Positions 51,323 through 61,427 of a DNA stretch of 64,000 nt are shown one piece after another. The notes beneath the pieces were generated by a model. The model saw nothing but the letters and a program-made list of their open reading frames with translations. It made no database searches and was not told the DNA's origin. The position numbers were made by a program, and so were the translations under genes. The DNA comes from Muribaculaceae bacterium. Lineage in GTDB: Bacteria > Bacteroidota > Bacteroidia > Bacteroidales > Muribaculaceae. Location of the stretch: positions 62,001 through 126,000 of the forward strand of contig JAFTRI010000037.1 of NCBI GenBank assembly GCA_017462345.1, in the 5' to 3' direction. Position 1 is the first letter of the stretch. Each line of letters opens with the position of its first letter.

Positions 51323-53617
51323 TTACTTGTCGAGGATGCAGTCCCCGGCTTTTTCGAGGACAGCGGCATCAAGGACCGCAATTGTGGTAAGGTTCACGAT
51401 GTCACGTACCGAGGAGTCCACACCAATAAAGTGGATGGGCTTGTTCAAGCCTATCTGAATCGGGCCTATGGCTTCGCCAAGCCCCATTTCAAGCATCATG
51501 CGATAAGCTGTATTGGCAGCACTGAGGTTCGGGAAAATGAGAGTATTGACCTCCTTGCCGTTAAGACGCGAGAACGGGAAACTGTCATCACGCAACTTGC
51601 GGTTGAGAGCATAGTGTACCTGCATTTCCCCGTCGATGGGCAGATCGGGATACAGTTCCTGCATACGGGCCACGACATTGTGAACGGTACGGCACTCGCA
51701 CTCACAGTTTGACCCGAAGTTACTATAAGAAACCATGGCCATAACCGGGTCATGGGCAAAATATTCCACCGAATAGCGGGCGAGGCGTGCAATGTCGAGC
51801 AAAGTATCCTCATCATTATCCTGATTTACCATTGTATCGGCAAGGAAGTATGTTCCCCGTTTTGTCGTCATGATGTGCATAGTGGCAAAGTGCTTGTAGC
51901 TCGGACGGATGCCAACCACTTCCTTGGCAATCTCTCCGGTAGAGTGGTTGCCTGAGTAAGTTCCTGCGATGAAGGCATCGGCTTCTCCCATCTCAACCAT
52001 CATCATGCCGAAATAGTTGCGGTCAAACATCTTTTCGAGAGCCTCGGGATAGGTAATACCCGCACGCTGGCGTTTCTCGGCAAGTTTCATCGCATAACGG
52101 TTACGGCGGTCACTTTCACGGTCATGACGCAGATTAACGATTTCAATTTCGGAAATTTTCAACCCAAGGCGTGCGGCACGCTTGGTTATCATCTCCTCGT
52201 TACCGAGCAGTATGGGCGTACAGATTCCCTGATTATAAGCCATGACGGCAGCCTGAAGCATATTGTCGGTATTGGCCTCGGCAAACACCACCCGCTTCGG
52301 ATTGCGCTTGGCTTCTTCAGTGAAACGGCGCATGAGTTTATTGTCATATCCCATCAACCGGCGCAATTTCTCATTATAAGCCTCCCAGTCGGTAATGGGA
52401 CGGAGAGCCACTCCCGACTCCATCGCTCCGCGGGCAACTGCCGGAGCGACAGTCGTGATGAGACGCGGATCAAGCGGTTTCGGCAGGATATAGTCACGTC
52501 CGAACCTGAGGTCGGTAATACTATAGGCAGCATTCACGACCGACGGAACAGGCTGCTTTGCAAGGTCAGCGATAGCCCTGACTGCCGACAGTTTCATTGT
52601 CTCGTTAATTGTAGTAGCACCGGAATCGAGAGCCCCACGGAAGATATAAGGGAATCCGAGCACGTTGTTTATCTGGTTGGGGTAGTCGGAACGTCCTGTT
52701 GCAAAGATAAGGTCGGGTCGCGACGCAACAGCTTTATCGTACGCGATTTCAGGGTCGGGGTTGGCAAGAGCGAACACAATAGGATTCTCAGCCATCGACT
52801 GCAGCATCTCGGGAGTAACCACATCCTTTACCGACAATCCGAGGAACACGTCAGCCCCCACCATCGCCTCGGCAAGAGTCGTAATGTCACGATCAGTCGC
52901 AAATTCCTGTTTCTGCCGGTTCAAATCGGTACGCTTCTTACTTATCACCCCCTTACTGTCACACATCACCACGTTCTCAGGCCTGATACCGAGAGCGATG
53001 TACAATCTGGTACAAGACACCGCAGCTGCACCTGCCCCGTTCACGACCAACCTTGCATCCTCTATCCTCTTACCTTGGATTTCAAGGGCATTAAGCAGTC
53101 CGGCAGCCGAAATGATTGCCGTCCCGTGCTGGTCGTCATGCATGACCGGAATATCACATTCGGCTTTCAGCCTATTCTCTATCTCGAAGCATTCGGGAGC
53201 CTTTATATCCTCAAGGTTTATGCCACCGAATGTAGGGGCAATGGCCTTTACTATCTCTATAAACTTTTCGGGATCTTTCTCCTTGACCTCAATATCAAAA
53301 CAATCTATTCCGGCAAATATCTTGAAAAGCAACGCTTTTCCCTCCATAACCGGTTTCCCTGCCATTGCACCTATATCCCCGAGTCCGAGAACAGCCGTAC
53401 CGTTGGATATAACAGCGACGAGATTCCCTTTATTGGTGTACTCGTAAGCATCCTGCGGATTCTGCTCTATTTCAAGGCAAGGATATGCTACCCCGGGTGA
53501 ATATGCAAGAGCAAGATCATTCTGGGATGAATATGGCTTGGTGGGAACTACCTCGGTTTTCCCCGGTTTACCTTCACGATGGTAATCCAATGCCATCTCT
53601 TTTGTAACTTTTGACAT
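51323..53617 (-). CDS. maeB: NADP-dependent malic enzyme with phosphotransacetylase-like domain
   Basis: A 764-aa cytoplasmic enzyme that turns malate into pyruvate and CO2 with NADP reduction. The malic enzyme part covers about residues 1-430 (AYSPGVAYPCLEI, GNLVAVISNGTAVLGLGDIG, FGGINLEDIKAPECFEIE, MHDDQHGTAIISAAG). The rest (about 430-760) is a phosphate acetyl/butyryltransferase-like domain (RVVFAEANTDNMLQAAVM) that acts as an allosteric module, as in MaeB. Normal two-domain length. Monocistronic, with a clear promoter at 53694-53726. Confidence 0.95.
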   Translation of the reverse strand: MSKVTKEMALDYHREGKPGKTEVVPTKPYSSQNDLALAYSPGVAYPCLEIEQNPQDAYEYTNKGNLVAVISNGTAVLGLGDIGAMAGKPVMEGKALLFKIFAGIDCFDIEVKEKDPEKFIEIVKAIAPTFGGINLEDIKAPECFEIENRLKAECDIPVMHDDQHGTAIISAAGLLNALEIQGKRIEDARLVVNGAGAAAVSCTRLYIALGIRPENVVMCDSKGVISKKRTDLNRQKQEFATDRDITTLAEAMVGADVFLGLSVKDVVTPEMLQSMAENPIVFALANPDPEIAYDKAVASRPDLIFATGRSDYPNQINNVLGFPYIFRGALDSGATTINETMKLSAVRAIADLAKQPVPSVVNAAYSITDLRFGRDYILPKPLDPRLITTVAPAVARGAMESGVALRPITDWEAYNEKLRRLMGYDNKLMRRFTEEAKRNPKRVVFAEANTDNMLQAAVMAYNQGICTPILLGNEEMITKRAARLGLKISEIEIVNLRHDRESDRRNRYAMKLAEKRQRAGITYPEALEKMFDRNYFGMMMVEMGEADAFIAGTYSGNHSTGEIAKEVVGIRPSYKHFATMHIMTTKRGTYFLADTMVNQDNDEDTLLDIARLARYSVEYFAHDPVMAMVSYSNFGSNCECECRTVHNVVARMQELYPDLPIDGEMQVHYALNRKLRDDSFPFSRLNGKEVNTLIFPNLSAANTAYRMMLEMGLGEAIGPIQIGLNKPIHFIGVDSSVRDIVNLTTIAVLDAAVLEKAGDCILDK

Positions 53618-53693
53618 AATCTTTTTTTCTTAGAACTTATACTATAATAACAACAAACAAGCGTTTTTTCTACTTATAAATTGTAAACCGGCA

Positions 53694-53726
53694 CAAAATT
53701 ACAAAATAATTGTCTCGCTATTCAAA
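53694..53726 (-). promoter_or_regulatory. promoter of maeB
   Basis: On the minus strand: TTTG (53726-53723), 21 bp, TAATTTTG (53701-53694). The start of transcription near 53688 gives a leader of about 70 nt. Confidence 0.7.
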
Positions 53727-53881
53727 TCCTGTTCCATTTTTCACAAATTTATTCAATTTTATTACAAAACGCCACCAAGCACACCGTCATGCCCTATAAT
53801 AGATTCCGTTATTTTTCGACGGCAACACGCATTTTATTTCGGGTAATGAGTAATTTTGCAACGATAAAACCATAATAAGCC

Positions 53882-55081
53882 ATGCTCGAACTAAGTGAGA
53901 TATACCGTGCCGCACAAGTGCTGAAAAATGTAGCCAGGCACACAGAGCTCATTGCAGCCCCGAAGATCAACCCGTCATCACATATCTACCTGAAACCTGA
54001 GAATCTGCAATACACAGGTTCATTCAAACTCAGAGGTGCATACTACAAAATATCCCAGCTTTCAGACTCCGAAAAAGCCAAAGGCGTTATCGCCTGCTCG
54101 GCAGGCAACCACGCCCAAGGGGTAGCCCTTGGAGCTACCCACAATGGAATAAAGTCGCTCATCTGCCTACCGTCAGGCGCACCCATCTCCAAGGTTGAGG
54201 CAACCAAGGGCTATGGAGCAGAGGTGTGTCTCGTTCCCGGAGTCTATGATGACGCCTACCAGAAAGCCCTGCAACTTCAAGCCGAGCACGGCTACACGCT
54301 TATCCACCCGTTCGACGACCCGAAAGTAATTGCCGGACAGGGAACAATAGGACTTGAAATAATCGATGAGATGCCCGATGTAGAGGCGGTTATAGTCCCG
54401 ATAGGCGGAGGAGGGCTGATTTCAGGTGTCGCGTTTGCCATCAAGTCAATCAAGCCGGAGGTGAAAATATACGGTGTACAAGCCGAAGGTGCCGCAAGCA
54501 TGGCAACCTCCATCCATGACGGCAGGATCAAGCATCTGCCCAATGTATCGACCATCGCCGACGGTATTGCCGTAAAAGAGCCGGGAGTGAACACATTTGA
54601 CCTTTGCAGCCGTTATGTGGATGACATCGTAACAGTAAGCGACGACGAGATAGCCGCAGCGATACTCACCCTTATCGAGCAGCAGAAACTGGTTGCCGAA
54701 GGAGCAGGAGCCGTATCGGTCGCAGCAGCAATGTTTGACAAACTGCCCATTGAGGGGAAGAAAACCGTGTGTCTCGTTTCCGGCGGGAATATCGACGTGA
54801 GCATTCTCAGCCGCGTGATAACCCGCGGGCTGACAAAGAGCGGACGCAACTGCTCGTTCACAATCGACCTGTATGACAAGCCGGGACAACTTTCGGCCGT
54901 ATGCAACATAATAGCGCAACTTGGCGGGAACATCATCTCGGTCACACATGAACGCACCAATGCCGGGACACAGATAAACGGTTGTACACTGCGCATCGTC
55001 ATGGAGACACGCAACGCCGAACACATAGAGGAAATCAAGAACGGGCTGGCTAATGCAGGTTACAAGATGTTAATTTATTAA
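53882..55081 (+). CDS. ilvA: threonine ammonia-lyase
   Basis: A 399-aa PLP enzyme that turns threonine into 2-oxobutanoate (isoleucine synthesis or threonine breakdown). PLP lysine in YTGSFKLRGAYYK; SAGNHAQGVA and the phosphate loop IPIGGGGLISGV (IVPIGGGGLISG) follow. A C-terminal single ACT-like domain (about residues 325-399; FTIDLYDKPGQLSAVCNII) is present, as in the shorter TdcB/IlvA forms of this phylum. A -10-like TAATTTTG (53851-53858) precedes it by 23 nt. Biosynthetic or catabolic use cannot be told; no ilv genes are near. Confidence 0.93.
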   Translation: MLELSEIYRAAQVLKNVARHTELIAAPKINPSSHIYLKPENLQYTGSFKLRGAYYKISQLSDSEKAKGVIACSAGNHAQGVALGATHNGIKSLICLPSGAPISKVEATKGYGAEVCLVPGVYDDAYQKALQLQAEHGYTLIHPFDDPKVIAGQGTIGLEIIDEMPDVEAVIVPIGGGGLISGVAFAIKSIKPEVKIYGVQAEGAASMATSIHDGRIKHLPNVSTIADGIAVKEPGVNTFDLCSRYVDDIVTVSDDEIAAAILTLIEQQKLVAEGAGAVSVAAAMFDKLPIEGKKTVCLVSGGNIDVSILSRVITRGLTKSGRNCSFTIDLYDKPGQLSAVCNIIAQLGGNIISVTHERTNAGTQINGCTLRIVMETRNAEHIEEIKNGLANAGYKMLIY

Positions 55082-55161
55082 CCGTATATTCATCCATTTG
55101 TCGAAAAATCAGTCCCAAAAGGATTATATACTTTTCTTTTTCACTTTTTTATAAGTGTATT

Positions 55162-55194
55162 TTTGGAGCAATCGGAGGATTTGTTATAAGTTTG
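55162..55194 (+). promoter_or_regulatory. promoter of the efflux operon
   Basis: TTTG (55162-55165), 21 bp, TAAGTTTG (55187-55194), 35 nt before the TolC-type ATG. A second -10-like box, TATTTTTG (55158-55165), overlaps the upstream element. Confidence 0.6.
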
Positions 55195-55229
55195 TAACAA
55201 AATAACCTTTACGATTCATTTCAACATTT

Positions 55230-56702
55230 ATGAGATTCAACCATTTAGGGGCGGTTATCGTTTCTTTGGCTGTACTTACTCCATCTATCACGACAGCTCA
55301 GGAAACGGCAACAACCGACACGCTCACGTTATCGCTCGACCGGTGCATTGCCATCGCCCTCAGTGATAACCCGACAATCAAAGTTGCCGACATGGAGATA
55401 GAACGCGTCGACTACTCCAAGAAAGAGGTAATAGGACAATTGCTTCCGTCAATCAGTTTCGGAGCGACATATAACCGTACACTGGCAAAGCAAGTCACCT
55501 ATATGAACATGGATGCATTCAAGGGTATGGGCAGTTCCTCAAGCAACAACGAAAGTTCAGAGGGAGAAAATGCAGAAAGCCAGGAAAGCGGCCAGTCAAA
55601 CGCGTCATCGGCAACCGGCTCAAGCGGTAACTCCGGCATAAAAATGGGGCTTGACAACTCCTATTCTGTAGGGTTCTCCGCATCGCTCCCCCTCATCGCT
55701 CCCCAGCTATGGAAATCGCTCAAGCTCAGCGACAGCCAGATATTGCAGAACGTGGAAGCGGCACGCCAGTCCCGTCTCTCACTGATAAATTCGGTAAAAA
55801 CAGCCTATTACACCTTGCTGCTTGCCGAGGACTCCTACAATGTGATACTGGAAAGCTATGAAAATGCCAAGTTCAACCACGATGTCTATAAAAAGAAATT
55901 CCAAGTAGGTTCGGCATCGGAATACGACGTACTGCGTTCTTCCGTAGCCCTAAAAAATGTGGAACCGGAACTGATGCAAGCCGAAATATCGATCAAACAG
56001 GCACGTCTGCAACTGCAGATACTCATGGGAATGAGCTGTACAATCCCCATCAAGGCAACAACCACGCTCGCCGACTATGAAAAAGACATGTATGCGCAGA
56101 CACTGTCAATAGACCGGTCAATCGAAGGCAATACCGACCTGCGTATGCTCGACATACAGACCCGTTCACTGCGGGATGCACTGTCGATACAGAAGATGTC
56201 GTTGCTGCCAACACTTGCCCTCACGGCCAACTATAACTGGACATCCATGTCAAACGGGACTCCGTTCAAAGACCTGAGATGGAATCCCTATTCCATGGTG
56301 GGTCTCACTCTCTCGATACCGCTCTTTGAAGGAGGACAACGATACTCACGCATAAAACAGGCACAGATTCAGGTCGACGAGATGAAATGGCAGCGTGAGA
56401 ACCTTGAGCGCTCAGTGAACATGCAGGTAGATCTTGCCATAGACAACATACACATGAATGTCAAGCAGATAGCCTCAACATCCGAGAGCGTGAAAGAAGC
56501 CGATAAAGCCCATGACATAATGGAAAAGAGTTTCGAGATAGGTGCAGCGTCATATCTCGATCTAAGGGACTCGGAACTTGCGCTTACACGCGCACGCCTC
56601 GCCTACTACCAGTCAATATTCAACTACTTAGTTGCACATAGTGAGCTTGAACTGCTCCTTGGCAACGCCGATGTCGAAAAATATACAACCGAAACAGAAT
56701 AA
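55230..56702 (+). CDS. TolC-family outer-membrane efflux channel
   Basis: A 490-aa outer-membrane channel of the RND pump. Signal peptide to about Ala23; two OEP repeats with the usual amphipathic long helices (residues about 35-270 and 290-480), for example LSLDRCIAIALSDNPTI and LPTLALTANYNW. An unusual low-complexity stretch rich in Ser, Asn, Glu and Gly (about residues 103-140; SSSSNNESSEGENAES) lies where the family has its first extracellular loop. First gene of a tolC-MFP-RND operon. Confidence 0.93.
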   Translation: MRFNHLGAVIVSLAVLTPSITTAQETATTDTLTLSLDRCIAIALSDNPTIKVADMEIERVDYSKKEVIGQLLPSISFGATYNRTLAKQVTYMNMDAFKGMGSSSSNNESSEGENAESQESGQSNASSATGSSGNSGIKMGLDNSYSVGFSASLPLIAPQLWKSLKLSDSQILQNVEAARQSRLSLINSVKTAYYTLLLAEDSYNVILESYENAKFNHDVYKKKFQVGSASEYDVLRSSVALKNVEPELMQAEISIKQARLQLQILMGMSCTIPIKATTTLADYEKDMYAQTLSIDRSIEGNTDLRMLDIQTRSLRDALSIQKMSLLPTLALTANYNWTSMSNGTPFKDLRWNPYSMVGLTLSIPLFEGGQRYSRIKQAQIQVDEMKWQRENLERSVNMQVDLAIDNIHMNVKQIASTSESVKEADKAHDIMEKSFEIGAASYLDLRDSELALTRARLAYYQSIFNYLVAHSELELLLGNADVEKYTTETE

Positions 56703-56717
56703 AATCACCAACCAACT

Positions 56718-57749
56718 ATGCACTCAATAAAATTCTATTTTCAAGCAGCAACAATCGCCTTCTGCGCAACAGCCATAATATCATGCGGCAGCGGCGAGAA
56801 AGAAACGCGAGCCTCCAATACCACAGAAGAACTGCCAAAGGTCGAAATCAAGCAGGTACACCTGCAGGATGTGGCTCAAATCGCGGAATACACCGCGACA
56901 GTAGAGGCCTATAAAACCAACAATATAACCACATCGACAGCCAACCGTATCAAGGAGATACTTGTTGATGTAGGTTCGCAGGTCACTAAGGGACAACGCC
57001 TTGTCATCCTTGACAATGTCAACATCGAACAGATGAAAGTACGCCTTGACAATACCGAACGGGAATACAACCGTGCGGTAGAACTGCTCAGGATAGGAGG
57101 CGGTACACAACAGGCCGTCGACCAGCTCAAGACCGAACTCGATGCAAGCCGTCGCCAGTACACCAACATGGTTGAGAATACCGAACTCGTCTCACCAATC
57201 ACAGGTGTTGTCACTGCCCGTAACTATGATCCGGGAGACATGACAAGTGCGCAGCCAATACTCACCATCGAACAGGTGCGCCCAGTAAAAGTAATGGTCA
57301 ATGTTTCGGAAGTGGATTACACCAAAGTCAAGAAAGGGATGAAAGTCAGCGTGAAGCTGGATGTCTACGGAGAAGAGACATTCTCCGGAACAGTCGAGCG
57401 CATCTACCCGACAATCGATCCCACTACCCGCACATTCACCGTGGAAATCAATATTCCAAACAACGATGAGCGCATACGCCCCGGAATGTTCGCCCGCGTG
57501 GAAATGAACTTCGGTTCAGCCAACCGCGTTGTCGTGCCCGACCGTGCAATCGTCAAACAATCAGGCTCGGGCAACAAATATGTCTACGTCTACAAGGATG
57601 GAAAAGTATCATTCAACAAGGTCGAACTCGGACAACGCCTTGACGATGCCTACGAACTCTTATCAGGCATAGAAAACGGGGCAGACGTGGTAATCACCGG
57701 ACAGTCACGTCTGGCCGACGGTGCAGCAGTAGAAGTAATCAACAAGTAA
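56718..57749 (+). CDS. RND efflux periplasmic adaptor lipoprotein
   Basis: A 343-aa membrane-fusion protein (HlyD/AcrA type), joining the RND pump to TolC. Lipobox IIS-Cys23 anchors it. Domain order: lipoyl half (TSTANRIKEILVDVGSQVTKGQRLVIL), a short alpha-hairpin (about residues 105-150), second lipoyl half (ELVSPITGVVTARNYDPGDM), beta-barrel (VKVMVNVSEVDYTKVKKGMKV) and membrane-proximal part. It starts 15 nt after tolC and ends 34 nt before the pump gene. Confidence 0.94.
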   Translation: MHSIKFYFQAATIAFCATAIISCGSGEKETRASNTTEELPKVEIKQVHLQDVAQIAEYTATVEAYKTNNITTSTANRIKEILVDVGSQVTKGQRLVILDNVNIEQMKVRLDNTEREYNRAVELLRIGGGTQQAVDQLKTELDASRRQYTNMVENTELVSPITGVVTARNYDPGDMTSAQPILTIEQVRPVKVMVNVSEVDYTKVKKGMKVSVKLDVYGEETFSGTVERIYPTIDPTTRTFTVEINIPNNDERIRPGMFARVEMNFGSANRVVVPDRAIVKQSGSGNKYVYVYKDGKVSFNKVELGQRLDDAYELLSGIENGADVVITGQSRLADGAAVEVINK

Positions 57750-57783
57750 TCATAATTCATCCCATCAGGCAAACGATAACAAT

Positions 57784-60700
57784 ATGAGTTTATATGCAAG
57801 CGCGGTGAAACGTCCCATCATGACCACATTGTGTTTTGTGGCCGTTGCAATCATGGGACTTTTTTCCTTATCGACACTCCCCATAGACCTTTACCCTGAC
57901 ATCGATACCAATACCATCATGGTAATGACCACTTACCAGGGCGCAAGTGCACAGGACATCGAGCAGAACGTTACCCGTCCGCTCGAAAACACCCTCAACT
58001 CAGTTGAGCACCTGAAGCACATTTCCTCAAAATCACGTGAGAACATCTCGGTTATCACACTTGAGTTTGAATACGGATACGACATCGACGTGTTGACCAA
58101 CGACGTGCGAGACAAGCTCGACATGGTGGAAAGCTCGCTTCCCGATGATGCAGAAAATCCCATCATCTTCAAGTTCAGCACCGACATGATTCCCATCATC
58201 CTGCTCTCGGTACAGGCCGATGAGAGTATGCCGGGACTCTACAAGATCCTTGACGATGCCGTAGCCAATCCTCTCGCCAGGGTCAACGGAGTGGGCTCGG
58301 TGTCAATCTCCGGCGCACCCAAACGCGAAATCCATGTCTATGTCGACCCTGTGAGATTAGAGGCCTACAACCTCTCCATAGAAACGATCTCGGCACTGAT
58401 AGCAGCAGAAAACCGCAACATCCCCGGAGGCTCATTCGACATAGGCTCTGACACCTACTCCCTACGCGTACAAGGAGAGTTCACCTCATCGGACCAGATG
58501 AAAAACATCGTAGTGGGTTCAGTAGGAGGCAAGAACATTTATCTGCATGACGTGGCACGCATAGACGACTCCCTTGAGGAACGCGCCCAACAGACATACA
58601 CCGACGGGAATAAAGGCGCAATGATTATCGTCCAGAAGCAATCGGGAGCCAACTCGGTAGAAATCTCCAACAAAGTGCTCAAGATGCTTCCCGACCTACA
58701 AAAACGTCTACCAAGCGACGTGAAACTCGGAATCATCGTCGACACATCCGACAATATACGCAACACCATCGCCTCACTTGTCGAGACAGTCCTCTACGCA
58801 TTGCTGTTTGTCGTAATCGTCGTGTTCTGCTTCCTCGGACGTTGGCGTGCGACAATGATTATATGTATCACAATTCCCATTTCATTGATCGCCTCATTCA
58901 TATACCTTGCGATAACAGGGACGAGCCTCAACATCGTGTCGCTGTCGTCACTGTCGATCTCCATAGGTATGGTCGTGGATGACGCCATTGTGGTACTTGA
59001 AAACGTAACCACCCACATCGAGCGTGGCAGTGACCCGAAACAGGCAGCGGTACACGGCACCAATGAGGTGGCAATATCAGTTATCGCATCCACGCTCACC
59101 CTCATCGCCGTATTCTTCCCGCTGACACTTGTGACCGGCATGACCGGAGTGTTGTTCCAGCAATTGGGATGGATGGTCACAATAATGATGATAATATCCA
59201 CCGTATGCGCATTGACGCTTACCCCCATGCTCTGCTCACAGATGCTCCGCAAGGATGTAAAGCATGGAAAAATGTACACCCTGCTTTTCACCCCGATAAA
59301 CAATGCCCTCGATGCTCTTGACCGTGCATACGGCCGGTCACTAAACTTTGTGGTGACACATAAAGTCTCATCAATAATCGTCTGTACGGCAATCTTTCTC
59401 GCGTCAATATTCCTTCTGCGCTTTGTTGGAACGGAGTTCTTCCCTACTGCCGACGACGGACGTCTCGGAGTCAGCCTTGAGCTACCCATCGGTACCCGCG
59501 TGGAAATTGCCGCCGAGGTAACAGAACGCTTAGCCCGGGAATGGAGGGAAAAATATCCCGAGATCAAATCACTCAACTACACCACAGGACAGGCATCGAG
59601 CGACAACACCTACGCATCACTGCAGGACAACGGCACCCACATCGTGTCAATGAACATCAAGTTGCTTGACCCGGGAGAGCGTGAACGAGGAATCATCGAA
59701 ATAGCCGAGCTCATGCGCCAGGATCTCAAGAATTATCCCGAGTTCAAGAAACAGCAGGTCAACGTGGGCGGTAGCCGTGGTTCAGGCATGAGCGGACAGT
59801 CAACTATCGACTACGAGATATACGGATATAACTTCGAAGAGACCGACTCTGTGGCACAAAGGCTGAAACGTGTGCTCGAAGGGATCAAAGGGACTGCCGA
59901 CATTATCATATCCCGTTCGGACTACCAACCTGAATACCAGGTGGACTTTGACCGGGAAAAACTTGCCATATACGGCCTGAATCTACAGACGGCCGCCAAC
60001 TATCTCCGCAACCGCATCAACGGCAGTCTTGCATCACAATATCGCGAGGACGGTGAAGAATATGACATCAAGGTGATGTATGCCCCCGAGCACCGTACAT
60101 CCATTGCCGACATCGAGAATATACTCATATACAATGCGGCAGGACAAGGCATACGCATAAAGGATGTGGGCAAAGTCGTCGAACGTTTCACACCTCCCAC
60201 TATCGAGCGTAAGGACCGTGAACGCATCATTACAGTCTCCACCGTCGTTTCAGGCGTTCCGATGAGCGAGGTCGTCACTGCATCACAAGCCGAGATAGAC
60301 CGGATGGATCTGCCTCAGGGAGTGAACATCTCCATCGCCGGAAGCTACGAGGACCAACAGGATTCATTCTCTGACCTTCTCATGCTCGGTGTCCTGATTA
60401 TCATACTCGTCTATATCGTGATGGCGGCACAGTTTGAGTCATACGTCTACCCCGGCATCATCATGACCTCGCTTCCGTTTGCATTCACCGGGGTATTCCT
60501 GTTACTGTTCCTCACCGGACATAACCTCAACGTCATGTCGATGATCGGTGCAATCATGCTCATCGGTATCGTAGTGAAGAACGGTATCGTGCTGATCGAC
60601 TATATAACACTTAACCGTGAACGCGGCATGTCGATACGCTCAGCTGTGGTAAACGGCGGAGAATCACGTCTGCGTCCCATCATCATGACTGCGTTGACGA

Positions 60701-60915
60701 CAATCCTCGGCATGGTACCGATGGCCGTAAGTTCCGGTCAAGGTGCCGAAATGTGGCAGCCGATGGGTGTCGCCGTTATCGGCGGTCTTACATTCTCGAC
60801 ACTGCTGACCCTGTTCTACGTGCCGGCAATGTACTGCATGTTCGCAGCCGTCGGTGTCAAACGCAACCGCAAAGCAATACGCAAGTCTCTCATCAAGTCT
60901 CAAAACCAAGAATAA
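57784..60915 (+). CDS. RND efflux pump, HAE1 type (AcrB-like)
   Basis: A 1043-aa inner-membrane proton-driven drug exporter with 12 helices and two large periplasmic loops. Family marks: N-terminal RPIMTTLCFVAVAIMGLFSLSTLPIDLYPDI, the GxxxDDAIVVLEN block of helix 4 (IGMVVDDAIVVLENV, with the two proton-relay aspartates), and GIVVKNGIVLIDYI in the second half (residues about 920-933). The C-terminus is short and basic. Substrates may be bile salts, dyes or drugs (inference). The last gene of the operon begins 1 nt after its stop codon. Confidence 0.96.
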   Translation: MSLYASAVKRPIMTTLCFVAVAIMGLFSLSTLPIDLYPDIDTNTIMVMTTYQGASAQDIEQNVTRPLENTLNSVEHLKHISSKSRENISVITLEFEYGYDIDVLTNDVRDKLDMVESSLPDDAENPIIFKFSTDMIPIILLSVQADESMPGLYKILDDAVANPLARVNGVGSVSISGAPKREIHVYVDPVRLEAYNLSIETISALIAAENRNIPGGSFDIGSDTYSLRVQGEFTSSDQMKNIVVGSVGGKNIYLHDVARIDDSLEERAQQTYTDGNKGAMIIVQKQSGANSVEISNKVLKMLPDLQKRLPSDVKLGIIVDTSDNIRNTIASLVETVLYALLFVVIVVFCFLGRWRATMIICITIPISLIASFIYLAITGTSLNIVSLSSLSISIGMVVDDAIVVLENVTTHIERGSDPKQAAVHGTNEVAISVIASTLTLIAVFFPLTLVTGMTGVLFQQLGWMVTIMMIISTVCALTLTPMLCSQMLRKDVKHGKMYTLLFTPINNALDALDRAYGRSLNFVVTHKVSSIIVCTAIFLASIFLLRFVGTEFFPTADDGRLGVSLELPIGTRVEIAAEVTERLAREWREKYPEIKSLNYTTGQASSDNTYASLQDNGTHIVSMNIKLLDPGERERGIIEIAELMRQDLKNYPEFKKQQVNVGGSRGSGMSGQSTIDYEIYGYNFEETDSVAQRLKRVLEGIKGTADIIISRSDYQPEYQVDFDREKLAIYGLNLQTAANYLRNRINGSLASQYREDGEEYDIKVMYAPEHRTSIADIENILIYNAAGQGIRIKDVGKVVERFTPPTIERKDRERIITVSTVVSGVPMSEVVTASQAEIDRMDLPQGVNISIAGSYEDQQDSFSDLLMLGVLIIILVYIVMAAQFESYVYPGIIMTSLPFAFTGVFLLLFLTGHNLNVMSMIGAIMLIGIVVKNGIVLIDYITLNRERGMSIRSAVVNGGESRLRPIIMTALTTILGMVPMAVSSGQGAEMWQPMGVAVIGGLTFSTLLTLFYVPAMYCMFAAVGVKRNRKAIRKSLIKSQNQE

Positions 60916-60916
60916 C

Positions 60917-61210
60917 ATGAAATCAATATTCATAGCCTTTGACCAAGCATACTATGACCGCATAGTCGACATGCTCGAAAGGAACAATTGTCGCGGTTTC
61001 ACGGCATGGCAGGAAGTACAGGGCCGCGGAAGCGACAAGGGAGAGCCCCACTATGGCTCACACGCGTGGCCGTCACTTGCCTCGGCAATAATCACCATCG
61101 TAGAGGACTCCAGAGTTGACAGCATTCTGGAAAAGCTTCATCAGATGGACGCAGCCACGCCAAAACTCGGTCTCAGGGCATTTGTCTGGAATATCGAGCA
61201 ATCGATTTAA
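60917..61210 (+). CDS. small PII-like protein of the efflux operon
   Basis: A 97-aa cytoplasmic protein with the beta-alpha-beta layout of PII/NIL-like small proteins (MKSIFIAFDQAYYDRIVDMLERN, then a loop GRGSDKGEPHYG, then SAIITIVEDSRVDSILEKL). It has no T-loop tyrosine of classical GlnB. Genes of this kind follow RND pumps in Bacteroidota, which suggests control of the pump or metal/ligand sensing (inference). The start at 60917 is used, one base after the RND stop codon; upstream ATG 60854 lies inside the pump gene. Ends the operon. Confidence 0.78.
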   Translation: MKSIFIAFDQAYYDRIVDMLERNNCRGFTAWQEVQGRGSDKGEPHYGSHAWPSLASAIITIVEDSRVDSILEKLHQMDAATPKLGLRAFVWNIEQSI

Positions 61211-61279
61211 CCGCGATCGATTTTACGAAATAAATTTGCACAGTTCGGTGCAAAGCATTACCTTTGCACCGTTTCTTTT

Positions 61280-61364
61280 GCGCACGTGGCGTAATTGGTA
61301 GCCGCGCTAGACTTAGGATCTAGTGTCGTGAGACGTGGGGGTTCGAGTCCCTTCGTGCGCACCA
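61280..61364 (+). tRNA. tRNA-Leu (anticodon TAG)
   Basis: An 85-nt cloverleaf: acceptor GCGCACG (61280-61286) pairs with CGTGCGC (61354-61360), the discriminator base is A and CCA is encoded (61362-61364). The anticodon loop cttagga sits in a CTAGA/TCTAG stem, anticodon TAG, which reads the leucine codon CUA. The long variable arm (GTGTCGTGAGACGT) is as expected for a class II tRNA. T arm GGGGGTTCGAGTCCCTT. The promoter is probably within 61210-61279. Confidence 0.96.
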
Positions 61365-61373
61365 ACAATGAGA

Positions 61374-61400
61374 GGGGGTGTCTCAAAACGAGACACCCCC
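61374..61400. terminator. bidirectional terminator
   Basis: GGGGGTGTCTC (61374-61384) pairs exactly with GAGACACCCCC (61390-61400), loop AAAAC, then TTGTTG. It separates the tRNA gene from the convergent secreted-protein gene. Confidence 0.9.
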
Positions 61401-61427
61401 TTGTTGTATCTGTATCGCGATAAGGGA

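Noticed and set aside
52124..53500. 458-aa plus-strand open frame
   Set aside because: Antisense shadow of maeB.
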